Of a stretch of 64,000 nt of DNA, positions 33,357 through 42,459 are shown in pieces. The stretch spans positions 1 to 64,000 of the forward strand of contig NZ_JAUYAW010000010.1 of the NCBI RefSeq assembly GCF_030693405.1, written 5' to 3'. A program made the position numbers and the translations under genes. Within the stretch, counting starts at the first letter, position 1. Each line of letters opens with the position of its first letter. The notes under the pieces are model-generated. The model saw nothing but the letters and a program-made list of their open reading frames with translations. It was not told the DNA's origin and ran no database searches. The stretch comes from Phenylobacterium sp. (lineage in GTDB: Bacteria > Pseudomonadota > Alphaproteobacteria > Caulobacterales > Caulobacteraceae).

Positions 33357-34346
33357 TCAGAGCAGTTTGATTTCCCGCAGACGTTGCTGGAGGTAGCCGT
33401 CGGCGGTGATCGGCTCGGGATAGCGGTCGGGGTGGGTCTCATCGACACAGCCCGCCAGGGTTCTGATTTCGTAGTCCGGATTGAAGTGCAGGAAAAACGG
33501 CGTGGAGTAGCGCGCCACGCCGCGGCGCTCCGGGGCGGGATTGACCACCCGGTGGGTGGTGGACGGCAGGCGGTGGTTGCTCAGCCGCTGCAGCATGTCG
33601 CCGATGTTGCAGACCAGGGAGCCGGCCGGCGGGTTGATGGCCAGCCAGCTGCCGTCCCGGCGCAGAACCTCCAGCCCGGCCTCCTCGGCGCCGAGCAGCA
33701 GGGTGATGACATTGATGTCCTCATGGGCCGCGGCGCGGATGTGCGGGCCCTCGCCTGAGGTCGGTGGATAGTGCAGCAGCCGAAGGACCGAATTGCCGTG
33801 GTCGACGGTGGGCGCGAAGAACTGGCGATCAAGACCCAGATAGACCGCCAGGGCCTCCAGCACCTTCAGGCCCATGGCGTCCAGCGCCCCATAGAGCCAG
33901 CTGACCTCATCCTGGAACCCGGGAACCTCGCCTGGCCAGACATTGGGGGGCATCACCTGGGCATAGGGATGGCCGGTCGGCAGGTCCCGGCCCATGTGCC
34001 AGAACTCCTTCAGATCGTGGTGGGTCTCGCCCTTGGCGGTTTCAACGCCGAACGGGGTGTAGCCCCGCTGCCCGCCCTGGCCCACCACATAGGCGCGCTT
34101 GGCGGCCTCCGGCAGGGCGAAGAAGGCTTTGGTGGCGGCCAGCGCGCCCTCGATCCTCGCCTGTTCCAGGGGATGATCGCCGATCACGGCGAAGCCGTAG
34201 CGCGTGAAGGAGTCCCCCAGGGCCTGGGCGAAGCCTGCAAAATCGGTGTCATAGGCGTCGAACGAGACGGGAATGATCGTGTCGGTGGTCAATTTGAAGC
34301 CTTCAGGTCGCGGAGCGGCGTCACGTGGCGGACTTAAATCCGCCAT
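33357..34346 (-). CDS. 2-oxoglutarate/Fe(II) oxygenase, isopenicillin N synthase family
   Basis: A 329-residue protein with an N-terminal DIOX_N domain (about 25-140) and the double-stranded helix core. Iron ligands are His208, Asp210 (AAHEDINVITLL) and His265 (STTHRVVNP); Arg279 in RYSTPFF is the 2-oxoglutarate anchor. Bacterial members oxidise varied small molecules; the substrate is unknown and the name does not imply antibiotic synthesis. It lies 44 bases upstream of the hybrid kinase on the same strand and is divergent from an EcfG-driven OmpA lipoprotein. Confidence 0.9.
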   Translation of the reverse strand: MADLSPPRDAAPRPEGFKLTTDTIIPVSFDAYDTDFAGFAQALGDSFTRYGFAVIGDHPLEQARIEGALAATKAFFALPEAAKRAYVVGQGGQRGYTPFGVETAKGETHHDLKEFWHMGRDLPTGHPYAQVMPPNVWPGEVPGFQDEVSWLYGALDAMGLKVLEALAVYLGLDRQFFAPTVDHGNSVLRLLHYPPTSGEGPHIRAAAHEDINVITLLLGAEEAGLEVLRRDGSWLAINPPAGSLVCNIGDMLQRLSNHRLPSTTHRVVNPAPERRGVARYSTPFFLHFNPDYEIRTLAGCVDETHPDRYPEPITADGYLQQRLREIKLL

Positions 34347-34349
34347 ATC

Positions 34350-34375
34350 GGAACTTCGTAAGGGGGCCTAGCGTT
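34350..34375 (+). promoter_or_regulatory. EcfG promoter of the OmpA/glycine-zipper lipoprotein
   Basis: GGAAC (34350-34354), 17 bases, CGTT (34372-34375), expected start about 23 bases before the ATG at 34408. It lies 20 kb from the main stress cluster. Confidence 0.78.
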
Positions 34376-34407
34376 GCTGTAGCCATAACAACTCCCGGAG
34401 AGATCAA

Positions 34408-35082
34408 ATGCGTCACCTGACCGCAGCCTCAGTAGGGCTTATCGGCGCCTTTGCGCTGGCCGCCTGCACCACCACCGATGGCTATACCGGCCAGCAGGTG
34501 CGGAACAACACCGGCACCGGCGCCCTGGCCGGCGCGCTCGGCGGCGCTGCGCTGGGCTACCTGACCAACACCAATAAGAGCTCGGAAGGTCGCAAGAACG
34601 CCCTGATCGGCGCCGGCGTCGGCGCCCTCGCGGGCGCGGCCGCTGGCAACTACATGGACCGTCAGCAGGCCGAGCTGCGCCAGCAGCTGGCCGGCACCGG
34701 CGTGGATGTCATCCGTCAGGGCGACAACATCATCCTGAACATGCCGAGCGACGTCACCTTCGCCGTCGACCAGTCCGACATCCAGTCGCGCTTCTACCCC
34801 GTGCTCGACGATGTCGCGCGCACCCTCAACGCCTATCCCCAGACGCTGGTCGACGTGGTCGGTCATGCCGATTCCACCGGCGCCGACGCCTATAATCAGG
34901 CCCTGTCCGAGCGCCGGGCCGGTTCGGTGGCCGGCTACCTCGTCAACCGCGGCCGGGTGAACCCCGACCGTCTCTATGTGGAAGGCCGCGGCGAGAGCCA
35001 GCCCCGCGCCACCAATGCGACGCCTGAGGGCCGCGCCCAGAACCGCCGGGTGGAGATCATCCTGCGGCCCCTGACCAACTGA
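34408..35082 (+). CDS. OmpA-family lipoprotein with glycine zipper (YiaD-like)
   Basis: A 224-residue outer-membrane lipoprotein. Lipobox ALAAC (Cys20), then a glycine-zipper segment (about 35-85: GALAGALGGAALGYL, GAGVGALAGAAAGNYMD) and a C-terminal OmpA domain (about 110-222) with VVGHADSTGADAYNQALSERRA and NRRVEIILRP, which binds peptidoglycan. GGAGAG precedes the ATG, and an exact EcfG promoter lies upstream, suggesting envelope reinforcement under stress. Followed by a strong terminator. Confidence 0.93.
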   Translation: MRHLTAASVGLIGAFALAACTTTDGYTGQQVRNNTGTGALAGALGGAALGYLTNTNKSSEGRKNALIGAGVGALAGAAAGNYMDRQQAELRQQLAGTGVDVIRQGDNIILNMPSDVTFAVDQSDIQSRFYPVLDDVARTLNAYPQTLVDVVGHADSTGADAYNQALSERRAGSVAGYLVNRGRVNPDRLYVEGRGESQPRATNATPEGRAQNRRVEIILRPLTN

Positions 35083-35099
35083 TCTGACTTAAGACCTTG

Positions 35100-35134
35100 A
35101 GACCGGCGGCTTCAGCGGAGGCCGCCGGTTTTCC
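35100..35134 (+). terminator. Intrinsic terminator
   Basis: A 9-bp stem ACCGGCGGC/GCCGCCGGT followed by TTTTCC, after the OmpA lipoprotein gene. Confidence 0.82.
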
Positions 35135-35173
35135 GGACTTTCCCAATTGCTGCGCTGCGGCGTAGTATGGGGC

Positions 35174-35908
35174 ATGGCAAACAAGGTTCGCAAAGACGCC
35201 GCCGAGGCCCTGGATGGGCTGCTGTTCGACGGCATGACCATCATGGCCGGGGGCTTTGGCCTCTGCGGCATTCCTGAGAATCTGATCGCAGCGATCCGCG
35301 CCCAGGGGGTGAAGGACCTGACGGTGATCTCCAACAACTGCGGGATCGACGGCTTCGGCCTCGGCGTCCTGCTGGAGAACCGCCAGATCAAAAAGATGAT
35401 CAGCTCCTATGTGGGGGAGAACAAGCTGTTCGAGCAGCTCTATCTCTCCGGCGAACTGGAGCTGGAGTTCAATCCGCAGGGCACCCTGGCCGAGCGCATC
35501 CGGGCCGGCGGCGCCGGCATCCCCGCCTTCTTCACCAAGACCGGCGTCGGCACCCTGGTGGCCGAGGGCAAGGAAGTCCGCGAATTTGACGGCGAGCTCT
35601 ATGTGATGGAGCGGGGCCTGACCGCCGACCTTTCCATCATCAAGGCCGATGTGGGCGACAGCGCCGGCAATCTGGTCTTCCGCAAGACCGCCCGGAACTT
35701 CAACCCCATGATGGCTACGGCCGGCGCCAAGACGGTGGTCGAGGTGGAGCGGCTGGTGGCGACGGGCGACCTGGACAAGGATCATATCCACACGCCGGGC
35801 ATCTATGTGGACGCCATATTCGAGGGCGCGGCCTTCGAGAAACGCATTGAGCGCGTGACCACACGGCCCAGGGCCGTCGAGGGCGCTGGCGCCGGAGGGG
35901 AAGTCTGA
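35174..35908 (+). CDS. scoA: 3-oxoacid CoA-transferase subunit A
   Basis: A 244-residue alpha subunit of class I CoA-transferase. KDAAEALDGLLFDGMTIMAGGFGLCGIPENLI is the family signature, with GAGIPAFFTKTGVGT later. With subunit B it moves CoA from succinyl-CoA to acetoacetate, allowing ketone bodies to be used. The ATG at 35174 is preferred over the frame start at 35147, which adds nine residues not typical of the family. The stop overlaps the scoB start by one base. Confidence 0.93.
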   Translation: MANKVRKDAAEALDGLLFDGMTIMAGGFGLCGIPENLIAAIRAQGVKDLTVISNNCGIDGFGLGVLLENRQIKKMISSYVGENKLFEQLYLSGELELEFNPQGTLAERIRAGGAGIPAFFTKTGVGTLVAEGKEVREFDGELYVMERGLTADLSIIKADVGDSAGNLVFRKTARNFNPMMATAGAKTVVEVERLVATGDLDKDHIHTPGIYVDAIFEGAAFEKRIERVTTRPRAVEGAGAGGEV

Positions 35909-36552
35909 TGGCCTGGACACGGGACCAGATGGCCGCCCGCGCGGCCCGCGAGCTGCAGGACGGCTTCTATGTGAACCTGGGCATCGGCATCCCGACGCTG
36001 GTGGCCAACTACATCCCTGACGGGGTCGAGGTGACCCTGCAGAGCGAGAACGGCATGCTGGGCATGGGCCCCTTTCCTTTTGAGGGGGAGGAGGACGCCG
36101 ACCTGATCAACGCCGGCAAGCAGACCATCACCGAGCTCGACTCCTCGTCCTATTTCTCGTCGGCCGACTCCTTCGCCATGATCCGTGGCGGCCATATCGA
36201 CCTGTCCATCCTGGGCGCCATGCAGGTGGCGGCCAATGGCGACCTGGCCAACTGGATGGTGCCGGGAAAGATGGTCAAGGGCATGGGCGGCGCCATGGAT
36301 CTGGTGGCCGGCGTCAAGCGCGTGGTCATCGTCATGGAGCACAGCGAGAAGTCGGGCGCGCCCAAGCTGGTCAAGGCCTGCAACCTGCCCCTGACAGGCC
36401 AGGGCGTCGTCGATCTGGTGATCACTGACCTCGGCGTGTTCGAGGTCAACCGCGGCCGCTCGCCCCTGCGTCTGGTGGAGCTGGCCGAGGGCGTCACCCT
36501 CGATGAGGTTCGCGCCCGCACCGAGGCGTCCTTCGAGGTCGCGTTTGCGTAA
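35908..36552 (+). CDS. scoB: 3-oxoacid CoA-transferase subunit B
   Basis: A 214-residue beta subunit. The catalytic glutamate that forms the CoA thioester is Glu47 in the motif QSENGMLGMGP. GIGIPTLVANYIP and the C-terminal TDLGVFEVNR are also characteristic. It forms the active enzyme with ScoA and is translated in direct continuation. Confidence 0.94.
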   Translation: MAWTRDQMAARAARELQDGFYVNLGIGIPTLVANYIPDGVEVTLQSENGMLGMGPFPFEGEEDADLINAGKQTITELDSSSYFSSADSFAMIRGGHIDLSILGAMQVAANGDLANWMVPGKMVKGMGGAMDLVAGVKRVVIVMEHSEKSGAPKLVKACNLPLTGQGVVDLVITDLGVFEVNRGRSPLRLVELAEGVTLDEVRARTEASFEVAFA

Positions 36553-36616
36553 CCCTTCCAGAGGGGGCGACGAAGGGATGGCTAAAGGCCCTCTCGCCCC
36601 CGCTGAAAGGACGCCC

Positions 36617-37219
36617 ATGAAGACCTCGACCCTCGCGGCCATGGTGCTCGGCCCGCTGGCCCTCCTCACCGCCGCCGCCGCGCCAGCGAAGACCCCGCCC
36701 CCCGTGGCGCCTGGCCAGGCGGTCGCCGTGCTGGCCGGCGGCTGCTTCTGGTCGGTGGAGCATGAGCTGGAGCAGATCCCCGGCGTCGTCGATGTGGTGG
36801 TCGGCTATGCCGGCGGGGCGAAGGCCAATCCCACCTATCAGAATCATGAGGGGCATCTGGAGGCCGTGCGGGTCGTCTATGATCCGGCCAGGCTCAGCTA
36901 TGAGCAGCTGACCCGGGGCTTCTTCCGCCGCATCGACCCCACCGACCCCAACGGCCAGATCTGCGACCAGGGCCCCTCCTACCGGACCGCGGTCTTCTAT
37001 GCCTCCGGCGCCGAGCGCGACGCGGCCCTGAGGGTGAAGGCCGAGGTGGCCAGGACGCTGGGCAAGCCGGTGGCCACCGAAATCCGCCCCGCCGCCCGGT
37101 TCTGGATGGGCGAGGCCTATCACCAGGATTTCGCCGAGAAAAACCCCGGCCGCTACCAGGCCTACAAGGTCGGCTGTGGCCGCGAGCGGGCGATCAAGGC
37201 CGTATGGGCAGGCCGGTGA
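36617..37219 (+). CDS. msrA: Peptide methionine sulfoxide reductase A, exported
   Basis: A 200-residue enzyme. A signal peptide (about 1-24) is followed by the MsrA domain with the catalytic GGCFWSVEHE (Cys43), GYAGG, QICDQGPSYRTAVFY and a C-terminal resolving Cys (VGCGRER). It reduces methionine-S-sulfoxide, here probably in the periplasm because of the signal peptide. The ATG at 36617 follows GAAAGGA; an in-frame upstream start at 36503 would bury the signal peptide. The end overlaps the convergent glycosyltransferase by 26 bases. Confidence 0.92.
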   Translation: MKTSTLAAMVLGPLALLTAAAAPAKTPPPVAPGQAVAVLAGGCFWSVEHELEQIPGVVDVVVGYAGGAKANPTYQNHEGHLEAVRVVYDPARLSYEQLTRGFFRRIDPTDPNGQICDQGPSYRTAVFYASGAERDAALRVKAEVARTLGKPVATEIRPAARFWMGEAYHQDFAEKNPGRYQAYKVGCGRERAIKAVWAGR

Positions 37220-38825
37220 CCGGGTCTCGCGGTTGAGGCGCGAAGCCCTCGCCGACAAAGATCTCCGCCCGCCGGCTCCGTTCGCCATCCAGCCAGACAT
37301 TGACGAACTCGTTCTCGCCGGCTGAGGCGAAATCGGCCTTCATCTCCGCGGTGAAGTCCGGCTCCAGGCTGAGCGCCAGGATGCGGTCGCCGTCCGCCGC
37401 CGTCAGGGGCGTCTCGGCCTCGGCCTGGTTCTGCGGGCTTGCGGTGCGCACCCACATGCGAAGTGGCGCAGCGTCCGGCCGGGCGAAATAGTCCCGCCCG
37501 TAATAGGCCGCGGCGTTGAACATGAACCGGTCGTCCACTGCGATGGCGCTCACCCGCAGATCATGCATGGCCCGGTCGGTCAGCGCCTCGGTCATCTGCG
37601 ACCAGCCCTTGGCCCGCTTGAAGCCGTTGGCCATCCCCGCCCGCTCGGCCAGGTCCGGTGAGATGACGAAGGCGAGGAAGGCCGCCGCCAGCAGGCCCTG
37701 GGTCGCCAGGGCGGCGATGAACCACCCCTTGGCCCGCCAGCGCAGCAGCCAGGCGGCCACCAGGATCACGCCCGCCACATAACCCGCAGCCGTCCAGTTG
37801 GCGTTGGCCCGGCTGAGCAGGGCCTGAAAGGTGACGATCAGGAAGGGCGGAAGGGCGAAGCAGAGCAGGGTGAGGTCGGCCGCCGTCAGCCGGCGCCGCC
37901 AGGCCAGCAGGGCGGCGCCGCCCACCAGGACGGCGAAGGGGATGGGGCCGAAGACGCCGAACTGGGAGCCGATGAATTCGACCATGGCCCCGGGATGGAA
38001 CAGGTCGCCCGCGCTCCAGTTGGCGTTGGCCGCCGTGTGCGTGACCGTGGAAAAGCCATGCCGGGCGTTCCAGATCAGATTGGGCGCCATGACCGCCGCT
38101 GTCGCGCCGGCCGCGGCGACGATGGCGCCTGGGGTCCAGACCCGGCGGGCCTCCCGGCTGATCAGCAGGTGCAAGCCCACCCCGACCAAAGCGTAGATGG
38201 CGGCGTACTTCGACAGGAAGGCCAGACCGAGCAGGGTCCCGGCGCCGGCGGCTGCGACCCATCGCCGCCGTCCCTCCGTCTGCGGAAGATAAACATAGAG
38301 CGCCAGGGCCCAGACCAGGGCCGCGAGCAGGGGCGCGTCGGTGGCCACCACCGCTGCGGACAGCTGGACGCCGGGCATCAGGTGGTAGAGAGCGCAGGCC
38401 GCCAGGGCCACCTCAGGTCCATAGAGCCGCCGGGCGAGCACGAACACCCCGAGCGCCGTGGCCGCCTGGAAAAGCGGCGCCGACAGCCGCACGAACGGCT
38501 CGGCGTCGCTGCCGAGCGTCGTCGCCCAGATGGCCCAGGCCACCATGGGGGGCTTTGAAAAATAACCGAAATCCAGGGTCCGCGACCACAGCCAGTACTG
38601 GGCTTCATCGGGATAGAGCTCCAGCGGCGTGATGAAGATCGCCGCCAGCCGCACCGCGGTCAGGGCGACCGTGATCCACAGGGCCATCCGCCAGGCGGCC
38701 ATGGCGGGATCAGCAGGCGAGGGCGTGGCGGCGTTGGACAAGGGCGGCTCCCGAAACGGTGCGGACGTTTGCTCGCCCAGGAGGCGCTGTAAAGGTCCAG
38801 GCGCCTTGCGGTGTGGCGCCGTCAC
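37194..38825 (-). CDS. GT39-family membrane glycosyltransferase
   Basis: A 543-residue polytopic protein with about ten transmembrane helices starting near residue 47. The first outer loop has LELYPDEAQYWLWSRTLDFGYFSKPPMVAW, the acidic DEA motif of PMT/ArnT-type enzymes that use polyprenyl-phosphate sugars. A soluble C-terminal domain (about 420-543) follows. It probably transfers a sugar to lipid A or protein on the periplasmic side; the acceptor is unknown. The true start may be a later Met, since the first 40 residues are polar. Confidence 0.85.
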   Translation of the reverse strand: MTAPHRKAPGPLQRLLGEQTSAPFREPPLSNAATPSPADPAMAAWRMALWITVALTAVRLAAIFITPLELYPDEAQYWLWSRTLDFGYFSKPPMVAWAIWATTLGSDAEPFVRLSAPLFQAATALGVFVLARRLYGPEVALAACALYHLMPGVQLSAAVVATDAPLLAALVWALALYVYLPQTEGRRRWVAAAGAGTLLGLAFLSKYAAIYALVGVGLHLLISREARRVWTPGAIVAAAGATAAVMAPNLIWNARHGFSTVTHTAANANWSAGDLFHPGAMVEFIGSQFGVFGPIPFAVLVGGAALLAWRRRLTAADLTLLCFALPPFLIVTFQALLSRANANWTAAGYVAGVILVAAWLLRWRAKGWFIAALATQGLLAAAFLAFVISPDLAERAGMANGFKRAKGWSQMTEALTDRAMHDLRVSAIAVDDRFMFNAAAYYGRDYFARPDAAPLRMWVRTASPQNQAEAETPLTAADGDRILALSLEPDFTAEMKADFASAGENEFVNVWLDGERSRRAEIFVGEGFAPQPRDPVTGLPIRP

Positions 38826-38858
38826 AACAGGTCACCGCCGTCATAAATCCATCACCTA

Positions 38859-38885
38859 CAAGTGGCCCACTTGGCTGTATAGAGC
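38859..38885 (+). promoter_or_regulatory. Promoter region with 15-bp palindrome before the TonB receptor
   Basis: CAAGTGGCCCACTTG (38859-38873) is a perfect 7-1-7 palindrome followed at once by GCTGTATAG, which resembles a Caulobacter -10 box (GCTANAWC). A repressor bound there would cover the promoter. The 123-base gap before the receptor ATG contains no other clear signal. Confidence 0.45.
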
Positions 38886-38948
38886 GCCGGACTCGGGGCG
38901 ATTGTGCGTACGCCCGCTCCGGGGCTCGATGGAGAGGGGAATCTCACA

Positions 38949-41900
38949 ATGACTTCTATGAAGCGGCTCGCCGGCGGCGCAGCTCTCACGGCGCTCGTCT
39001 GCGCCATGGGCAGCGCGGTCTACGCGCAGGAAACCACCGCGGCGATCCGCGGCGACGTAATCACCGAGGCGGGGGCCCCGGTCGGAAACGCCACGATCAC
39101 CGTGGTCCACACGCCGTCCAACACCCGGTCGGTCACCACGAGCAACGCCCAGGGCGTGTTCGACGCCCGCGGCCTGCGCGTCGGCGGTCCCTACACCATT
39201 ACGGTGGTGGCGCCCGGCTACGGCCAGCGCACCCAGGAAAACGTGTTCCTGACGCTCGGCGAAACCACCCGCCTGAGCTTCGACCTCTTCTCGGAAGTCT
39301 CCGAACTCGTCGTCACTGCGACCCCGGGTGAGGCCAGCACTGGCGTCCGCCGGGTGCTTGACGAGACCGCGATCGAAAGCGTCGTCTCGGTCACCCGCGA
39401 CATCCGCGATCTCGCCCGCCGCAGCCCGCTGGTCACCCAGAACACCCGCGGCGACGGCGGCATTTCCATCGCCGGCTCCAATCCGCGCAACAACCGCATC
39501 ACCATCGACGGCGCTCAAGCCCAGGACGACTTCGGCCTGAACACCGGCGGCACGCCCACCCGCCGCGGCCCGATCTCGCTGGACGCGGTCGAGCAGTTCA
39601 CCGTCGACGCAGTTCCCGTCGATGTCGAGAACGGCGACTTCTCCGGCGGCGCCCTCGACGTCGTTCTGAAGTCCGGCGGCAACGACTTCAGCGGCAGCCT
39701 GTTCGTCAACTACCTCAATGACGGCATGGTCGGCCGCTCGATCCGCGGCAATGACATCCCCTCGCAGGTCAGCCAGAACAACTGGGGCGCCTTCCTGTCC
39801 GGCCCGATCTGGCAGGACCGGGTCTTCTTCGCCGCCTCCTACGAAATCTATGAGTCGACCGACACGACTTCCACCGGTCCGGAAGGCGCGGGCTTCGCCA
39901 ACTCCGTCCGCGGCGTCAATCAGGCCCTGATCGACCAGGTCACCGGCATCTTTGACGCGAACTACGCCACTGAATTTGACGTCGGCACGATCGCCCGCAC
40001 CAAGCCGATCCTGGATGAGAAGTACTCGTTCAAGATCGACGCGAACCTGACCGATCGGCATCGTCTGGCCCTGACGGCGCGCTACGCCCTGTCGGAAGTC
40101 TATCAGCGCACCAACATCACCACCTCGACCGCGGGTCTCGACTCCCAGTGGTACCTGACCGGTGAAGAGGACTATTCCTACACCGGTGAGCTGAACTCGG
40201 ACTGGACCGACAACTTCTCGACCCAGCTGCGCGTCACCTTGCGCGACTATGAGCGCCGCCAGCTGCCCCCGTCGGGCCAGGAGTTCTCCGACGTCCAGGT
40301 CTGCCTGGCGCCCACCAGCGGCGGGTCGGCCACCACCTGCGATCTGGCCGGCGCCGCCAACCCCTCGATCCTGCGCTTTGGTCCCGACGAGTTCCGTCAC
40401 GCCAACGAACTGGCCACCGACAACCTGACGGTCCAGCTCAAGGCTGAATGGGCGCTCGGCGAGCACCTGCTGAAGTTCGGCTTCTCCACCCAGGAGCAGG
40501 AGATCTTCAACATCTTCATCCCGACCCAGGATGGCCAGTACTACTTCGACTCCATCGCCGACTTCGCTGCCGGCCGGGCCAGCCGCCTGCGCTACACCGA
40601 CGCCATCGGCAGCCTGAGCACCCGCGACGCCGCCGCGGCCCTGAAGTACCGCCTGAACTCGGTCTTCTTCCAGGACACCTACGACATCACCCCGGACCTG
40701 ACGGTCTCGGCTGGTCTGCGCTACGACTGGTACACCAATGACGAAAAGCCGCCGCTGAACGTCAACTTCCTGGCCCGCAACGGCTATTCCAACCAGACCA
40801 CCTATGACGGCCGCAGCGTGATGATGCCGCGGGTCTCCATCGACTGGCGGGCCACCGACCGGCTGAAGGTTCGGATCGGCGGCGGTCTGTTCTCCGGCGG
40901 CGTGCCTGACGTGCTGGCCTCCAACTCCTACGGCGGCGGCGCGGGCTTCCTGACCTCGGGCGTGGACATTCAGCGCACCGCCACCGGCTTCATCGAGACG
41001 ACCGGCACGCCGGGCTTCAACCAGACCATCGGCTCTGCTGCCCTCGACCTGGCGCGCGCCAACCCCCAGACCTTCTATGACATCCCGGCCGCGGTCCGGG
41101 CCTTCCAGGGCGGCGGCTCGGCCTCCCCCACGACGGAAGTGGCCGCCTTCGCTCCGGGCTTCCAGTTCCCCTCGGACTGGAAGGTGTTCCTGAACGCTCA
41201 GTATGAGCTGTGGGACGGCTGGAACCTGGGCCTCGACGTGGTCGGCACCCAGGTGCGCAACGGCCTCTATGTCCGCGACACCCGCGCCAATCAGCTTGTC
41301 GTGAATGGCGTCGGCCAGTTCACCCCGGACGGCCGGATCCGTTATGACGGCGTCGGCGGCACGGCGGCGCAACGGGCTGCGGCGGGCATCTCTTCGCAGA
41401 ACCTCGGCTCCGCCCGCGACCTCGTCATCTTCAACACCGACGAGGGCAAGGGTCTGGTCGCTGCTGTCTCGCTGCAGAAGTCCTTCGACTTCGGTCTCGA
41501 TGTGGTGGGCAGCTATACCTACCAGAACATCGACGACTTCTCCTCGTCCCTGCGGTTCAGCTCCACCCAGAGCTCGAGCTACCAGTCGCCGGCGGGGCAG
41601 GACCCGAACGAGCCGGCCTACGGCTCCTCGTACGAAGAGATCGAGCACAGCTTCAAGTTCCAGGCGAGCTACGCCCGGTCCTTCCTGTGGGATCTAGAAA
41701 CCCGCGCCACCCTGTTTGCTGAAAAGCGCTCGGGCCGCGGCACCACCTTCACCATGGGCGATCTGTCCTCGGGCCGCGGCCCGGTGTTCGGCGTCAACCG
41801 CGGCTCCAACCACCTGCTCTATGTGCCGGACATGTCGGGCAATGGTGGCGCCAGCGGGCTCGACTATGGGCTGGTGCGCTTCGCCGATGTCTCCACCCGC

Positions 41901-42299
41901 GACAACTTCCTGCGGGCGGTCAACCAGTTCGGCCTGCCGCAGAACCAGATCGTTCCGAAGGGCTACTATCAGAACGACGACATTCACCTCGTCGACCTGC
42001 AGCTCAGCCAGGAACTGCCGTCCTACTTCCCGGGCCACAAGTTCCGCCTCGTCCTCGACCTCCAGAACGTTCTCAACATGCTGAACGACGAGTGGGGCAT
42101 CGTGGAGGAGTACACCGACGTCAACAATCTGGTCAGCGTCAGCTGCGCCAACGCCGCCGGAACCGCGGTGGCCAGCGGCGACCCGACCTGCGCGCGCTAC
42201 CGGTACTCGAACTTCAACGCCAATGGCCTGCGCGAGAACATCGACAACAACGGCAAGTCGCTCTGGGCCGTCCAGGTCGGCCTGCGCTACGAATTCTGA
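38949..42299 (+). CDS. TonB-dependent outer-membrane receptor with carboxypeptidase-like domain
   Basis: An 1116-residue outer-membrane protein. A signal peptide (ends about residue 27, SAVYAQ) is followed by a carboxypeptidase-regulatory-like beta domain (about 30-115, AAIRGDVITEAGAPVGNATITV), a plug domain (about 125-260, with a NNRITIDGAQAQDDFG loop) and a large barrel ending in the aromatic LRYEF. Such Oar-like receptors import large substrates with TonB energy. The ATG at 38949 follows GAGAGGGG. The ligand is unknown; no transporter genes adjoin. Confidence 0.92.
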   Translation: MTSMKRLAGGAALTALVCAMGSAVYAQETTAAIRGDVITEAGAPVGNATITVVHTPSNTRSVTTSNAQGVFDARGLRVGGPYTITVVAPGYGQRTQENVFLTLGETTRLSFDLFSEVSELVVTATPGEASTGVRRVLDETAIESVVSVTRDIRDLARRSPLVTQNTRGDGGISIAGSNPRNNRITIDGAQAQDDFGLNTGGTPTRRGPISLDAVEQFTVDAVPVDVENGDFSGGALDVVLKSGGNDFSGSLFVNYLNDGMVGRSIRGNDIPSQVSQNNWGAFLSGPIWQDRVFFAASYEIYESTDTTSTGPEGAGFANSVRGVNQALIDQVTGIFDANYATEFDVGTIARTKPILDEKYSFKIDANLTDRHRLALTARYALSEVYQRTNITTSTAGLDSQWYLTGEEDYSYTGELNSDWTDNFSTQLRVTLRDYERRQLPPSGQEFSDVQVCLAPTSGGSATTCDLAGAANPSILRFGPDEFRHANELATDNLTVQLKAEWALGEHLLKFGFSTQEQEIFNIFIPTQDGQYYFDSIADFAAGRASRLRYTDAIGSLSTRDAAAALKYRLNSVFFQDTYDITPDLTVSAGLRYDWYTNDEKPPLNVNFLARNGYSNQTTYDGRSVMMPRVSIDWRATDRLKVRIGGGLFSGGVPDVLASNSYGGGAGFLTSGVDIQRTATGFIETTGTPGFNQTIGSAALDLARANPQTFYDIPAAVRAFQGGGSASPTTEVAAFAPGFQFPSDWKVFLNAQYELWDGWNLGLDVVGTQVRNGLYVRDTRANQLVVNGVGQFTPDGRIRYDGVGGTAAQRAAAGISSQNLGSARDLVIFNTDEGKGLVAAVSLQKSFDFGLDVVGSYTYQNIDDFSSSLRFSSTQSSSYQSPAGQDPNEPAYGSSYEEIEHSFKFQASYARSFLWDLETRATLFAEKRSGRGTTFTMGDLSSGRGPVFGVNRGSNHLLYVPDMSGNGGASGLDYGLVRFADVSTRDNFLRAVNQFGLPQNQIVPKGYYQNDDIHLVDLQLSQELPSYFPGHKFRLVLDLQNVLNMLNDEWGIVEEYTDVNNLVSVSCANAAGTAVASGDPTCARYRYSNFNANGLRENIDNNGKSLWAVQVGLRYEF

Positions 42300-42323
42300 T
42301 CGATCCCGATCGGAACGAGACCT

Positions 42324-42353
42324 GGGGGGCGGCTTTCGAGCCGCCCCCTTTTT
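42324..42353 (+). terminator. Intrinsic terminator of the TonB receptor gene
   Basis: A 10-bp stem GGGGGCGGCT/AGCCGCCCCC with loop TTCG, followed by TTTTT. Confidence 0.88.
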
Positions 42354-42354
42354 C

Positions 42355-42459
42355 GTGGGCGCGGGCTTCAAGGCGACGCTTGACCTTGCCGCCCGCGACC
42401 CCCATCTGCGCGCGTTCTGTCTGACCCACGGGCTCGCGCCCGTGAGAGGGAAATACTGA
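42355..42459 (+). CDS. Possible 34-residue upstream ORF coupled to aguA
   Basis: A GTG-initiated frame right after the receptor terminator that ends TGA one base into the aguA ATG. Third positions are GC-rich like real genes here, but no ribosome site precedes it and I recognise no family. It may be a leader peptide or chance. Confidence 0.25.
   Translation: MGAGFKATLDLAARDPHLRAFCLTHGLAPVRGKY

Noticed and set aside
38856-41648. 930-codon open frame on the minus strand.
   Set aside because: It is antisense to the TonB receptor, lacks domain features and arises from the high GC content.
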